Below are positions 17,151-27,470 of a stretch of 64,000 bases of DNA, piece after piece (position 1 is the first letter of the stretch; the number at the start of each line of letters is the position of its first letter). The notes under the pieces are model-generated. The model had not been told where the DNA came from. It saw only the letters and a program-made list of their open reading frames with translations, and did not search any database. The stretch comes from Pseudomonadota bacterium (GTDB taxonomy: Bacteria; Pseudomonadota; Gammaproteobacteria; Acidiferrobacterales; Acidiferrobacteraceae). The stretch lies in contig JAJYDN010000009.1 in NCBI GenBank assembly GCA_021777535.1, positions 1-64,000 on the forward strand, written 5' to 3'. The position numbers and the translations under genes are program-made.

Positions 17151-18415
17151 ACGGGTCGCGGCGCATCTACCAGGCGGCGGCCTGGCTCATCCTGCCGGCC
17201 GCCCTGGCGCGCGCCGCATGGCGGAGCCGGCGCCACACGCAAGACCGGGGCCGCCTGCACGAACGGCTGGGCTACGGGAAGGCGCTTCCCGAGGGGTGTC
17301 TCTGGGTCCATGCGGTCTCGGTCGGTGAAACCCGCGCGGCGGCACCCCTCATCCGCCACTGGCTCAAGGCGCAGCCCGCGTGTCCGGTGCTGGTGACGAC
17401 CACGACGTTTACGGGCGCCGAGCAGGTCCGGATGCTCTTTGGGGGGCGCGTCGTCCACCGCTTCGCGCCCTATGACATCGGCCCCTTCGTCGAGCGGTTC
17501 CTTGCGCGTACCCGCCCCCGTGCGGCAGTGATGTTCGAAACCGAACTCTGGCCCGTTCTCTACAGGACGCTCGCCAGGCGGCACATACCCCTCATGATCG
17601 CCAACGCGCGCCTGTCGGAACGATCTTTCCGGGGTTATCGGCGCATACACTCACTCATGCGGGAGACTCTCGCGGTGCCGCGCTTCATCGGGGCCCAGGG
17701 GGCCGACGACGCGCGCCGCCTGATCGCCCTGGGGGCCTCCGCGGCCACCACGCAGGTGACGGGCAACATCAAGTTCGACATCGAGGTGCCGGCGGATCTT
17801 GCACAGACGGGGGCTGCCTTGCGGCAGGCCTTGGGGAGCGAACGTCCGGTCTGGGTGGCGGCAAGCACCCACGCGGGCGAGGAGGAGGCGGTACTCGCCG
17901 CCCACCGGGCCGTACGGCAAGCGTGCCCGGGCGCCCTCCTGATCCTCGTGCCCCGCCATCCCGAGCGCTTTGCGCAGGTGGCGCGGTTGTGTGCGCAAGC
18001 GGGTTTTGTCGTCGCCCGGCGCAGCGCGAAAGACGCGGTCGCCGCCGGAACCGAGGTCCTGCTGGGCGACACCATGGGGGAACTCCTGCTCTTTTTTGCG
18101 GCGGCGGATTGCGCCTTCATAGGCGGCTCGCTCGTGCCGACCGGCGGCCACAACCCCCTTGAGGCGATGGCGGTGGGCCGGCCGGTCGTATTCGGTCCCC
18201 ATATGTTCAATTTCAAGGAGATCGCCGATCTCGCCCTGGCGGCGCGGGCGGCGCGCACCGTAGACGACGCCGCCGCACTGGGGGCGGCGATTGGCGAGTG
18301 CCTCTCTGATCCGCGGCGGCGGCAGGAGACGGGAGAGCGGGGGCTTGCCCTCGTGCGCGCCCAGGCGGGGGCGCTTGAGCGCACCGTGGCGCTCGTCGAA
18401 GGCCTCTTGGACTAA
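17141..18415 (+). CDS. waaA: 3-deoxy-D-manno-octulosonic acid transferase (Kdo transferase)
   Basis: A 424-residue GT30 enzyme, the same length as E. coli WaaA, which adds Kdo to lipid A at the inner membrane. An N-terminal hydrophobic anchor (IYQAAAWLILPAALARA) is followed by WVHAVSVGETRAAAPLI with the catalytic glutamate (Glu63). VMFETELWPVLYR, GNIKFDIE, STHAGEEEAVL and IGGSLVPTGGHNPLEAMAVGRPVVFGPH are the other family blocks. It overlaps waaC by 10 nt and meets the convergent isochorismatase-like gene by 4 bp. No Kdo kinase or lipid A gene is nearby. Confidence 0.96.
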   Translation: MSVNGSRRIYQAAAWLILPAALARAAWRSRRHTQDRGRLHERLGYGKALPEGCLWVHAVSVGETRAAAPLIRHWLKAQPACPVLVTTTTFTGAEQVRMLFGGRVVHRFAPYDIGPFVERFLARTRPRAAVMFETELWPVLYRTLARRHIPLMIANARLSERSFRGYRRIHSLMRETLAVPRFIGAQGADDARRLIALGASAATTQVTGNIKFDIEVPADLAQTGAALRQALGSERPVWVAASTHAGEEEAVLAAHRAVRQACPGALLILVPRHPERFAQVARLCAQAGFVVARRSAKDAVAAGTEVLLGDTMGELLLFFAAADCAFIGGSLVPTGGHNPLEAMAVGRPVVFGPHMFNFKEIADLALAARAARTVDDAAALGAAIGECLSDPRRRQETGERGLALVRAQAGALERTVALVEGLLD

Positions 18416-18978
18416 TCGCCCGGCGCAAGCGCCTTGATGAATGGCGCCAGATCACGAAAGCGCGGATGCGCGGCGTCGCGCAGCCATTCAAACACCGCCG
18501 ACTCGGCGGTGACCAGCGGCACACCCGAGTGCGCGAAGCGGGTGGTGGCGAGATCATGACTTTCACGGTGGCGGGAGCCGCAGGCATCGGCCACCACGAA
18601 GGGTGTAATCCCGCGGTCCAGGAGATCGAACGCGGTCTGCAGGACGCACACGTGGGTTTCGATGCCGGCTACCACCACCTGGTCGCGCTCACCCTCGAAA
18701 AGCCCCGCAATCGCCGGATCCGCCAGACAGGAAAACGTCGTCTTGTCGCGGCAGACGACTGCCGCCGGCAACGCCTGGGCGAGCGTGCCGGGGAGGACAC
18801 CGAGACCCTTCGGATACTGGCGCGTCACGATGGTCGGGATATCGAGCAGCTCGGCGGCCTTCAACAAGAGCCGCCAGCGTTGCGCAAGGGCCTCGGCGCG
18901 CGCACCAGGCAGTGCGGAAAGCAGCCGCTCCTGCGGGTCGACCAGAAGGAAAAGGCTGCGGCGGGCGTCGAGAAGCAC
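18412..18978 (-). CDS. Isochorismatase-family cysteine hydrolase
   Basis: A 188-residue protein with the isochorismatase-like triad: Asp14 in LLVDPQERLL, Lys89 in CRDKTTFSC and Cys121 in VAGIETHVCVLQTAFDL. The length and the QYPKGLG/ETHVCV blocks fit the YcaC-like or nicotinamidase-related hydrolase subgroup, whose substrates are mostly unknown. The GTG at 18978 is the only start before the conserved strand, and it lies 10 nt after the rhodanese stop, suggesting pcm-rhodanese-hydrolase is one transcript. Confidence 0.82.
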   Translation of the reverse strand: MLLDARRSLFLLVDPQERLLSALPGARAEALAQRWRLLLKAAELLDIPTIVTRQYPKGLGVLPGTLAQALPAAVVCRDKTTFSCLADPAIAGLFEGERDQVVVAGIETHVCVLQTAFDLLDRGITPFVVADACGSRHRESHDLATTRFAHSGVPLVTAESAVFEWLRDAAHPRFRDLAPFIKALAPGD

Positions 18979-18988
18979 GGCAGACGGC

Positions 18989-19306
18989 CTAGTAGCGCGG
19001 CATCGCCGGGTCGACCTCGCGCGCCCAGGCATCGATGCCGCCGCGCAGATTGACGACCCTGACAAAGCCGTTGTGCTCGAGAAAACGCCCGACATGGAAA
19101 CTGCGCACCCCACTGTGACAGTACACCACGATCTCTTCCTCGGGGTTCAGGCGGCCGATCGTGGCCGGCACCTGCTGCATGGGGGCGTGCAGGGAATCAG
19201 GCAGCGCGCAGAGATTGCGCTCCCAGGGTTCGCGCACATCGAGGAGCACGATCCGTTCGCCTGCGAGAAGGCGGGCCTGCAGATCCTTCGGGTCGATCTC
19301 GCGCAT
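18989..19306 (-). CDS. Single-domain rhodanese-like sulfurtransferase
   Basis: A 105-residue rhodanese domain. VLLDVREPWE is the N-terminal block, and the active-site loop is VYCHSGVRS with Cys63 as the persulfide-carrying residue; LRGGIDAWAREVDP ends the fold. The six-residue loop is of the GlpE/cytoplasmic type. There is no signal peptide. It follows pcm by 4 nt. In sulfur-oxidising bacteria such proteins are often electron or sulfane carriers, but nothing here identifies the partner. Confidence 0.9.
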   Translation of the reverse strand: MREIDPKDLQARLLAGERIVLLDVREPWERNLCALPDSLHAPMQQVPATIGRLNPEEEIVVYCHSGVRSFHVGRFLEHNGFVRVVNLRGGIDAWAREVDPAMPRY

Positions 19307-19310
19307 GGTC

Positions 19311-19976
19311 TTAGAACCGGAAGCGCTCGGGCTGGGGGGCGTTCAGGAGGGCCGGCACGTCGGTTTCGAAGAGCGAAACCTCGTGAAAGCTCTTCTCCCC
19401 GAGACGAGTGATGAGCCGCACCTCGATGGCAGGCGACTCGCCGACGAACGCGACCATGCGGCCGCCTGTGGCAAGCGATGCGCCAAACGCGCCGGCTGGA
19501 CCAAGCGGCAGCGCGCCGCTTATGAGAATCGCGTCGTAGGGTGCATGCCGCGGCCACCCGCGGGCACCGTCACCGAGCTCGAGCGCGACATGACGAAAAC
19601 CAAAGGGTGCCAGATTCTCCTCGGCGCGCAGCTTGAACTCCGGGATGATCTCGACACTGTGCACGGTTGCGGCAAGACCGGCGAGAACGGCCGTGAGATA
19701 GCCGCTGCCGGTGCCGATCTCGAGCACCCGGTCGGCGGGCTTCACGGCCAGCGCCTGCAGCAGACGCGCATCCAGCATGGGGGCGAACATCACCTGGCCA
19801 CGGCCCAGGGGAATGGCGGTGTCCGCAAACGCGAGCGCCCGTTGCGCACGTGGCACAAAATGCTCGCGGGGCACCGTACGCAGCTGCGCGAGCAGGCGTT
19901 CATCGCCCACGTCGGCGGTGCGTATCTGTTGCGCCACCATCGTGAGGCGCGCGGCTTCCATGGGTGCCTGGGACAT
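19311..19976 (-). CDS. pcm: Protein-L-isoaspartate O-methyltransferase family protein
   Basis: A 221-residue protein with PCMT hallmarks: MVAQQIRTADVGDERLLAQLRTVPREHFVP, then RGQVMFAPMLDARLLQAL, and the SAM motif VLEIGTGSGYLTAVLA. The acceptor-side motif is ISGALPLGPAG where catalytic PCMTs have a T-A-A/G; the region is less conserved, so activity on isoaspartate is probable but not certain. It starts at ATG 19976, only 11 nt from the first of three small hairpins that also lie upstream of the divergent thiC. Confidence 0.88.
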   Translation of the reverse strand: MSQAPMEAARLTMVAQQIRTADVGDERLLAQLRTVPREHFVPRAQRALAFADTAIPLGRGQVMFAPMLDARLLQALAVKPADRVLEIGTGSGYLTAVLAGLAATVHSVEIIPEFKLRAEENLAPFGFRHVALELGDGARGWPRHAPYDAILISGALPLGPAGAFGASLATGGRMVAFVGESPAIEVRLITRLGEKSFHEVSLFETDVPALLNAPQPERFRF

Positions 19977-19986
19977 AGGAAATAAA

Positions 19987-20053
19987 CTGGGTCTAACTCA
20001 GGTTTTCGCAGGGTAAGCCTTTTGGCAAAAGGGTGCAAGCTAACCAGTTGCGC
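19987..20053. promoter_or_regulatory. Tandem hairpins in the pcm-thiC intergenic region
   Basis: Three adjacent stem-loops are visible on the plus strand: CTGGGT-CTA-ACTCAG (19987-20001), CCTTTT-GGC-AAAAGG (20018-20032) and GTGCAA-nine-base loop-TTGCGC (20033-20053). They fall 296-362 nt upstream of thiC and 11-77 nt upstream of pcm. None contains the CUGAGA core of a TPP riboswitch. The rest of the 372-bp gap (20054-20348) has no gene I can support. Confidence 0.35.
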
Positions 20054-20336
20054 ATGGATAGATACGGGGCCCGGGGCCTGCTCCTGCCGGCCGGGCGCGG
20101 CCGAACCGGAAGCGGGCCGGCCGGCTCATCGTGGACACACTCCGGCGATCACATCGTCGGCGGAGGAGCGCTCCCCGCCGTCTCTTCATCCGCTGTCGCC
20201 CCCGGGCATCCGCTGCGGGGGACGCCGCACGGCGCCTTGCATTCACCCCGGGAATCCATTAGTTTTGGAACACCAACGACGCGCTCGCGTCAGCTGCCTT
20301 TTATGGCCCGCCAAGGGCTGACCCTCTGCCATGTGA

Positions 20337-22151
<1,815 letters not shown>

Positions 22152-22154
22152 GCG

Positions 22155-22577
22155 ATGCAGGGCGCGCATGTAACAGGCCAGCTTGGGCGATTCGCCGCGC
22201 TACTGACCGCGCTCCTTGCCTCCCTTGGCGCGCTCTTGAACTACGGCATCATCGCCACCCAGAATCAGGCCATTCTGCTGAAGAATGACGCCGTGATTGC
22301 GCTGATCGCCGCCTCGCGCCCGCCCGCACAGGGTTCGCCCAGCGCGGCGGCAGCCCTCGCCCAGCGCCGGCTTCTCGACCAGCAGGCGGCCGACATGAGC
22401 CTGCAAAGCGACCGTCTCATGATGCCGCACACCCTGTACGCACAGGCGCTGGTGCTGGTGGAGATCGCCGTGGCGCTGGCCTCGGTGGCCGCGCTTGCCG
22501 AGCGCACATGGCTTCTGGCGGGCGCCGGTGCCGTCGGTCTCGCCGCGCTTGCTCTCGCGCTCGCCGGGGCCCTCTGA
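22155..22577 (+). CDS. Small membrane protein, DUF4337-like
   Basis: A 140-residue protein with a transmembrane segment at about 12-32 (FAALLTALLASLGALLNYGII), a central segment (KNDAVIALIAASRPPA ... QQAADMSLQSDRLM) rich in Ala and Gln that would form a helical hairpin, and two C-terminal hydrophobic segments (LVEIAVALASVAAL and LLAGAGAVGLAALAL). The order resembles DUF4337 proteins of unknown function. It sits 3 nt behind thiC and its stop overlaps the next ATG (TGATG), so it is an operon member. Confidence 0.7.
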   Translation: MQGAHVTGQLGRFAALLTALLASLGALLNYGIIATQNQAILLKNDAVIALIAASRPPAQGSPSAAAALAQRRLLDQQAADMSLQSDRLMMPHTLYAQALVLVEIAVALASVAALAERTWLLAGAGAVGLAALALALAGAL

Positions 22578-22963
22578 TGCGCGCCTTTCCGGTGGCAGCG
22601 GCGACCGAGCGGGGCAAGTGCCAGCAATGCACGGGGTCGATCTGCTGCACCTACATCACCCAGCACATACCCGCGCCGCGCTCCCGCGACGACTTCGAAC
22701 ACATGCTCTGGCAGGTGAGCCACGACGGTATCGAGATCTACAAGGACGAGGATGGCTGGTACCTGCTGATCCATGCACCCTGCGGCCACCTGGGGACCGA
22801 CGGAGGTTGCGGCATCTACGCCAAACGCCCCGCCGTATGCCGCGCCTACAGCAACGATTTCTGCGAGCTCGACGAACCGGCAGAGCGGCACTTCGCGCTG
22901 CATTTCCGCAGCTATGACGAACTCTTGCGCCACTACCAGAAGCGCTTTCCGCGCGCGCGCTAG
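22577..22963 (+). CDS. YkgJ-family cysteine cluster protein
   Basis: A 128-residue protein with Cys15-x2-Cys18-x4-Cys23-Cys24 at the N-terminus and further cysteines in PCGHL, GGCGIY, AVCRAY and DFCEL. This matches the YkgJ/UPF0153 pattern CxxCxGxCC ... CxxLxxxxxCxIYxxRPxxCRxY, often annotated as an Fe-S or zinc-binding protein with unknown activity. ATG 22577 overlaps the upstream stop by one base. Its 3' end overlaps the SRPBCC gene by 50 nt in a different frame. Confidence 0.85.
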   Translation: MRAFPVAAATERGKCQQCTGSICCTYITQHIPAPRSRDDFEHMLWQVSHDGIEIYKDEDGWYLLIHAPCGHLGTDGGCGIYAKRPAVCRAYSNDFCELDEPAERHFALHFRSYDELLRHYQKRFPRAR

Positions 22964-23567
22964 TCTCTTTGCGCTTTGCATCCTGCTGTCCGCGCGGGCA
23001 CGGGCAGGCCTCCTGTATGGCCCCATCGTCTCCGTGCGCCACGGTGTCTATCATGTGGCGGCGGCGTTGCTGGTGCGCGCCCCCATGCCCCGGGTGTTCG
23101 CCGCGCTCACCGATTACGGGCACATCGGCCGCCTAAACCGCGAGGTGCGCAGCAGCGCGATCCTGGGTTTCCCGAGGCGGGGTGTTACGCGTGTCGGGAT
23201 GGTCGTCCGCAGCTGTGTCCTCTTTTTTTGTTTCCACGTGCGTCAGACCGAGGACGTGCGGACGACCGCTGACCGCAGTATATATGCCCGCATCGTGCCG
23301 CGGCTGTCGAATCTGCGCTATGGGTATGCGCGCTGGCGGTTGACGCCCTTTGCGCATGGCACGCTGGTGCAGTTCCACAGCGCCGTCCAGCCGGATTTTT
23401 TCATACCCCCCCTGATAGGACCCTTCCTGCTGCGGCTTAAGCTGCACCACGAAATACGTGTCACCCTGCGCGGCCTTATCGCCGTCGCCCAAAACCGGTA
23501 TACAGCATCGGACCGATCAGGAGAGAAGACGCGGTCGCCACGAACAATCCGCCCATCACCGCGGTAG
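22914..23567 (+). CDS. Secreted SRPBCC-fold (START/polyketide cyclase-like) protein
   Basis: A 217-residue protein. Residues about 11-31 (SAFRARASLFALCILLSARARA) look like a signal peptide ending in an A-R-A cleavage site. The mature part (HVAAALLVRAPMPRVFAALTDYGHIGRLN ... LRYGYARWRLTPFAHGTLVQFHSAVQPDFFIPPLIGP) has the SRPBCC hydrophobic-ligand fold. The start inside the YkgJ gene (50-nt overlap) is the only one that includes the signal. Its last 92 nt overlap the 3' end of the convergent RND gene, so the C-terminal tail TASDRSGEKTRSPRTI is likely unstructured. The ligand is unknown. Confidence 0.7.
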   Translation: MTNSCATTRSAFRARASLFALCILLSARARAGLLYGPIVSVRHGVYHVAAALLVRAPMPRVFAALTDYGHIGRLNREVRSSAILGFPRRGVTRVGMVVRSCVLFFCFHVRQTEDVRTTADRSIYARIVPRLSNLRYGYARWRLTPFAHGTLVQFHSAVQPDFFIPPLIGPFLLRLKLHHEIRVTLRGLIAVAQNRYTASDRSGEKTRSPRTIRPSPR

Positions 23568-26505
23568 CGAGCGGTTTCAGGAGATCGGTGCCGTGGCCGA
23601 TGCCCACGGCAAGCGGCAGGAATCCGCCGATGTCCGCCACCATCGTCATCAGGATCGGCCGCAGCCGCCGGCGGCAGGCCAGCTCCACCTCGAGGCGGCC
23701 CGGGACCGCGCGGTACAGGCGCGCCTGCCCGAAGATCAGGATGCCGTTATTGACGACGACCGCGAAGACCAGAAGCATCCCGAGAAAGGCGGTGCTATCG
23801 AGCGGAATGCCGCGGATACGCAGCGCAAGCAGCGCGCCGGCCGCGCTTTGCGCGGTGGCAAGCAGCACCGCAAGCGCCGGACGCTGCGCGCCCAGCTGGT
23901 AGCCGACGAGAACGAGCAGCGCAAGCAGCGCGAGCACGAGCGTCACCCCCATCTGCGCAAAGCTGGCCTTCTGCTCCTTGTAGTACCCGCCAAGCCGCGC
24001 CGTGATCGAGGGCGGCAACGCCATCTGCCCGACGATGCGCCGGGCCCTGGCGGCGGCCGCGTTCAGGCCCTCGTGGGCACGCGGGTGCAGCTGGATGTCG
24101 ACATACGGGACGAGATTCTGGTGGTTGATGAAGGGCTGGTGCAGGACCGGGTGTCCGCGCGCCAGATCCGACAGCGGAAGGAGGGAGACGTGGCCCGGCA
24201 GGCGCGCCCACGCCTCGGGCACGATACGGCCGGCGGCGGCCGGGGCCGGCGGCACCAGCACGCGGATCGGCAGGATCTGGCTGCCCTGCAGCAGAAAACC
24301 TGCGGGGCGGCCCCAGAAGGCGGCCTCGAGCTCATGGGCCAGGGCGTGGGGCGCAAGCCCTTCGAGGAGGGCGCGGTCGCGCGGACTGAACGTCATCGCC
24401 GGGCCGGAGTAGGCGGCCGGCAGGCTCACGTTGGAAAACGCGTGGCTCGCAACGAGCGCGGCCTTCAGGCGGACGGCCCAGTGCGCCAGAAGACGGGGGT
24501 CCGAACCGAACAGATCGACGTCGAGCGGCGAATGCGCGCCTGTCATGTTGCCGAGTTCGGTGACCAGCATCTGGTGGAGCTTCAGCATGGAAAGGCTGGG
24601 CTCGAGTTGCCGGAAGCGGTCGCGCAGCTTCGCGATCACCGCCTCGGTCGCGTATCCCGGCCGCACCGTCAGCACCAGGTCCCCTTTGTTGGCGGGCGCC
24701 CGGGGGTTCCCGAGACTCTGCCCGGCGATGATCGAGCCCGTGGCAATCGCGTGATCGGCAAGTGCTGCGTGCAGGAGCCTGCGGCCGACATCGAGCGTCT
24801 CCCGGGCGCTCGCGCTCGGTGCCGTACGGAAGGGCACCGCAATGATGCCTTCGTTCCATGCGGGTAGAAACGCCGTCGGCAAACCGGTGAGAAGAAGATA
24901 GGTGACGAGCGCAATCACGGCGGTCGCGGCGACACCGAGCAACGGGCGCCTCATGGCGCGGCGCAAGAGGCGCGCGTACACGATGCGTGCGCGCCGCACG
25001 GCGCGGCTGCGGCGTGGCGCACGCGGCATCCGGCGGCTCATGAAGCCCGCGAGCAACGGCGTAACCGAGAGCGCCACCAGCTGCGAGATGACAAGCGCAC
25101 TGACAAGCGCCACCGCCATTTGCCGGAAGAGGATGCCCGTCGTGCCCCCCAGAAAGATGAGCGGCACGAAGACGAGCGCGGACGTGAGCGTCGCAAAGGT
25201 CATCATCGGCAGGACTTCGCCGCTTGCGGCCAGCGCCTGCTGCAGGCGGTCTGCGGCCGATGCCGCGTGCGCGCGGTGGCTTGCCTGTTCCATGACGACG
25301 ATGGCGTGATCCACCAGGGCGCCGATCGCCGCCGTGAGTCCCCCGAGCGTCATGACATTCAGGCCGAGACCGAGTCCATGCAACACGACGAAGGTGCCGC
25401 CGAGCGACAAGGGCACCACCAGCACGGTAGCGAGCGCTATGTCGGCGCGCCCGAGGAACACGAAGACGACACCGAAGGTGATGAGCGTCCCGATGATGAG
25501 CGCAAGCCACACGTCGTGCAGGCTGGACGCGATCAGCCGCGCAATGTCGTAATCGGCGATGAGGTGGTCCCCGGGCGGCAGGTGGCGGCGCAGGCTCGCG
25601 ATGCTATGTGCGACCTGCTGGGCCACGGCCTCCACGTTGGCGTGCGCCTGGGCGGCGATGTCGATCAGAAGGGCGTGCGGCCACCGGCCGGCAGCCGCGC
25701 CGCGCATCCGTGGTGGCGGGCCGACCTGGATGCGGCCAAGCGCCGACAAGGGCAGGGTGGTGTCGTGGCCGACCGGTACCGGCAGCGCCCGCAGCCCGGC
25801 GAGCGTGGCCGGCCGGCCGGCTGCGGTCAGCAGCCACTGGGAGCGGAAGGTGTGTGCCACGCCGGCGAAATAGGGGCCTTGCCGGGCCCGTAAAAAGCGC
25901 GTCACCGAGCCCGACGACAGATGCCATTGCATCAGGCGGCGCGGGGAGAGCGTGACCTGGACCTGCGGCCAGCCGCGGCCGACGCCGGCCACGGTGTAGA
26001 CACCGGGAATGTCGAGCAGCCGCGGGCGGATCGTAAAGGCGTACGCGGGCATCAGGGCGCTGCTCGTCTGCGTACGCGAGACCAGCGCGTACTCGGCGAA
26101 GGGATAGATGTTCGGCATCATGAGCCGCTCGGTCATGTGGGCGCCACGGGGCAGTGGCACCTGCGCGAGGCGCGCCTCGAGCAGCAGGTAGGCGGTGGAA
26201 GGCCTGATGGCGCGGCTGAAAAAGACGTGGATCTTGCTCATGCCGTCGGTGGTCGCGGAACGTACCAGCGTGACATCCCGCACACCCTTGGCGGCCTGTT
26301 CGAGCGGCTGGGTGACGCGCACGAGCATGACGTGCACCGGGAGGTACCCGTCGCTCACGAACACCGACACCCGGGGGAAACGCACTTCGGGGAAAACGGC
26401 CTGCGGCAGCGCGCGATAGGCCTCGACGCCCGCAAACAGGACGAGCATCGCGACCACCAGGGTGGTGTAGCGGTTGGCCCAGAGGGCCCCCATGTAGCGC
26501 TTCAA
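23476..26505 (-). CDS. RND efflux permease subunit
   Basis: A 1009-residue RND-superfamily inner-membrane antiporter with two large periplasmic loops and twelve expected membrane helices. The N-terminus is NRYTTLVVAMLVLFAGVEAYRALPQAVFPEVRFPRV. In helix 4 the sequence is TAAIGALVDHAIVVMEQ: the proton-relay pair that is Asp407-Asp408 in AcrB is Asp399-His400 here. Helix 10 reads AVVVNNGILIFGQ, with Asn in place of the AcrB lysine. These positions set it apart from AcrB-type pumps; substrate cannot be inferred. The ATG overlaps the adaptor stop (ATGA), and the 3' end overlaps the SRPBCC gene by 92 nt. Confidence 0.9.
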   Translation of the reverse strand: MKRYMGALWANRYTTLVVAMLVLFAGVEAYRALPQAVFPEVRFPRVSVFVSDGYLPVHVMLVRVTQPLEQAAKGVRDVTLVRSATTDGMSKIHVFFSRAIRPSTAYLLLEARLAQVPLPRGAHMTERLMMPNIYPFAEYALVSRTQTSSALMPAYAFTIRPRLLDIPGVYTVAGVGRGWPQVQVTLSPRRLMQWHLSSGSVTRFLRARQGPYFAGVAHTFRSQWLLTAAGRPATLAGLRALPVPVGHDTTLPLSALGRIQVGPPPRMRGAAAGRWPHALLIDIAAQAHANVEAVAQQVAHSIASLRRHLPPGDHLIADYDIARLIASSLHDVWLALIIGTLITFGVVFVFLGRADIALATVLVVPLSLGGTFVVLHGLGLGLNVMTLGGLTAAIGALVDHAIVVMEQASHRAHAASAADRLQQALAASGEVLPMMTFATLTSALVFVPLIFLGGTTGILFRQMAVALVSALVISQLVALSVTPLLAGFMSRRMPRAPRRSRAVRRARIVYARLLRRAMRRPLLGVAATAVIALVTYLLLTGLPTAFLPAWNEGIIAVPFRTAPSASARETLDVGRRLLHAALADHAIATGSIIAGQSLGNPRAPANKGDLVLTVRPGYATEAVIAKLRDRFRQLEPSLSMLKLHQMLVTELGNMTGAHSPLDVDLFGSDPRLLAHWAVRLKAALVASHAFSNVSLPAAYSGPAMTFSPRDRALLEGLAPHALAHELEAAFWGRPAGFLLQGSQILPIRVLVPPAPAAAGRIVPEAWARLPGHVSLLPLSDLARGHPVLHQPFINHQNLVPYVDIQLHPRAHEGLNAAAARARRIVGQMALPPSITARLGGYYKEQKASFAQMGVTLVLALLALLVLVGYQLGAQRPALAVLLATAQSAAGALLALRIRGIPLDSTAFLGMLLVFAVVVNNGILIFGQARLYRAVPGRLEVELACRRRLRPILMTMVADIGGFLPLAVGIGHGTDLLKPLATAVMGGLFVATASSLLIGPMLYTGFGRRR

Positions 26506-27470
26506 GAGACGGTCCGCACGGTCACACCGGGGGCCAGGCGCGCGGCGTGATCGGCCACCACGCGCATACCCGGATGGAGCGCGCCGCTTACATAGACAAA
26601 GCCGTTGCGGCGCGCCCGCAACCGCACCGCCAGCGGCTCGGCCCGGTTACCGACCAGACGAAAGATCTGCGGACGGCCATCGTGGAGGACGAGCGCCGTC
26701 TGCGGCAGGCGCCAGGCGCGCCGTGGGCGTCCGAGAATATCGAGACGCAGCACGCTACCGGGCCGCTTGGCGGTCGCCAGACCATCCATGTAGGCGGTGA
26801 CCAGGCCGGCTTGGTCGAGGTGCGCACCGAACGCGTAGAGGCGCCCGGGCGCCCCGGCCTGGCCGGCGATGCGCACAGGGGCGCCCACCCCCACGGCACG
26901 GGCCTGCGCCTGGGTCAGCTCCGCCGTGCCGTAACGGTGCCCGGAGCCATCGACCGTGCCGACCGGCTCATTCGGGGTAAGCCAGCTGCCGGGTGTCGCC
27001 AGGTAGCGCACGGTGCCGGCGAACGGCGCCCGCAAAAACCCGTGCCCAAGCCGCACGCGGGCGCTCGCGAGCGCGGCGCGGGCGCGGGCAACGGCGGCCT
27101 CCAGACTGCGCAACCGGGCCCCGCTGATGAGTCCCTGCCGCGCCAGCACCCGGCCATTGCGGAGACTCGAGGCCGCGGCCTCTGCCTGCGCCCGCAGGGC
27201 CGCGACCGTGCGCCCCTGCGAGACGGGCCACAGCCGCGCGAGCAGGGTGCCGCGCGCGGCCTGGGTCCCCATGGGGACCAGCCATCGCCCCATGAGGGCC
27301 GTGTAGGGGGCCCGCAACACCAGATGTTGGGCGCCGTGCAGACGCCCAAGGACGGTCACCGCGGGACGGTATGCGGCCCTGGCGGCCGCCACGACATGGA
27401 CGGTCAAGGGGGTGGCCGCCGCACTGCCCGTTGCCAGTAGGGCGAAGACAAGGGTCCCCGCGCGCTTCAT
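26502..27470 (-). CDS. Periplasmic adaptor (membrane fusion) subunit of the RND pump
   Basis: A 322-residue HlyD/AcrA-type adaptor. A signal peptide (MKRAGTLVFALLATGSAAA) precedes a biotinyl-lipoyl-like half-motif, a short alpha-hairpin (VAALRAQAEAAASSLRNGRVLARQGLISGARLRSLEAAVARARAAL; only part quoted per block) and a second lipoyl half LGHGFLRAPFAGTVRYLATPGSWL. The beta-barrel and membrane-proximal domains follow and end at PGVTVRTVS. There is no lipobox. The hairpin is short, which suits a TolC partner with a long periplasmic barrel. It is coupled by 4-nt overlaps to both the upstream TolC-like gene and the downstream pump. Confidence 0.85.
   Translation of the reverse strand: MKRAGTLVFALLATGSAAATPLTVHVVAAARAAYRPAVTVLGRLHGAQHLVLRAPYTALMGRWLVPMGTQAARGTLLARLWPVSQGRTVAALRAQAEAAASSLRNGRVLARQGLISGARLRSLEAAVARARAALASARVRLGHGFLRAPFAGTVRYLATPGSWLTPNEPVGTVDGSGHRYGTAELTQAQARAVGVGAPVRIAGQAGAPGRLYAFGAHLDQAGLVTAYMDGLATAKRPGSVLRLDILGRPRRAWRLPQTALVLHDGRPQIFRLVGNRAEPLAVRLRARRNGFVYVSGALHPGMRVVADHAARLAPGVTVRTVS

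Noticed and set aside
20001-20060. c-di-GMP-I (GEMM) riboswitch-like sequence GCAGGGTAAGCC ... GGTGCAAGC
   Set aside because: Resembles GEMM blocks but lacks the GNRA loop and the proper 3' helix; could not be supported by eye.
23230-23245. parS-like GTTTCCACGTGCG in the SRPBCC gene
   Set aside because: Only half of the palindrome matches; the other half is unrelated.
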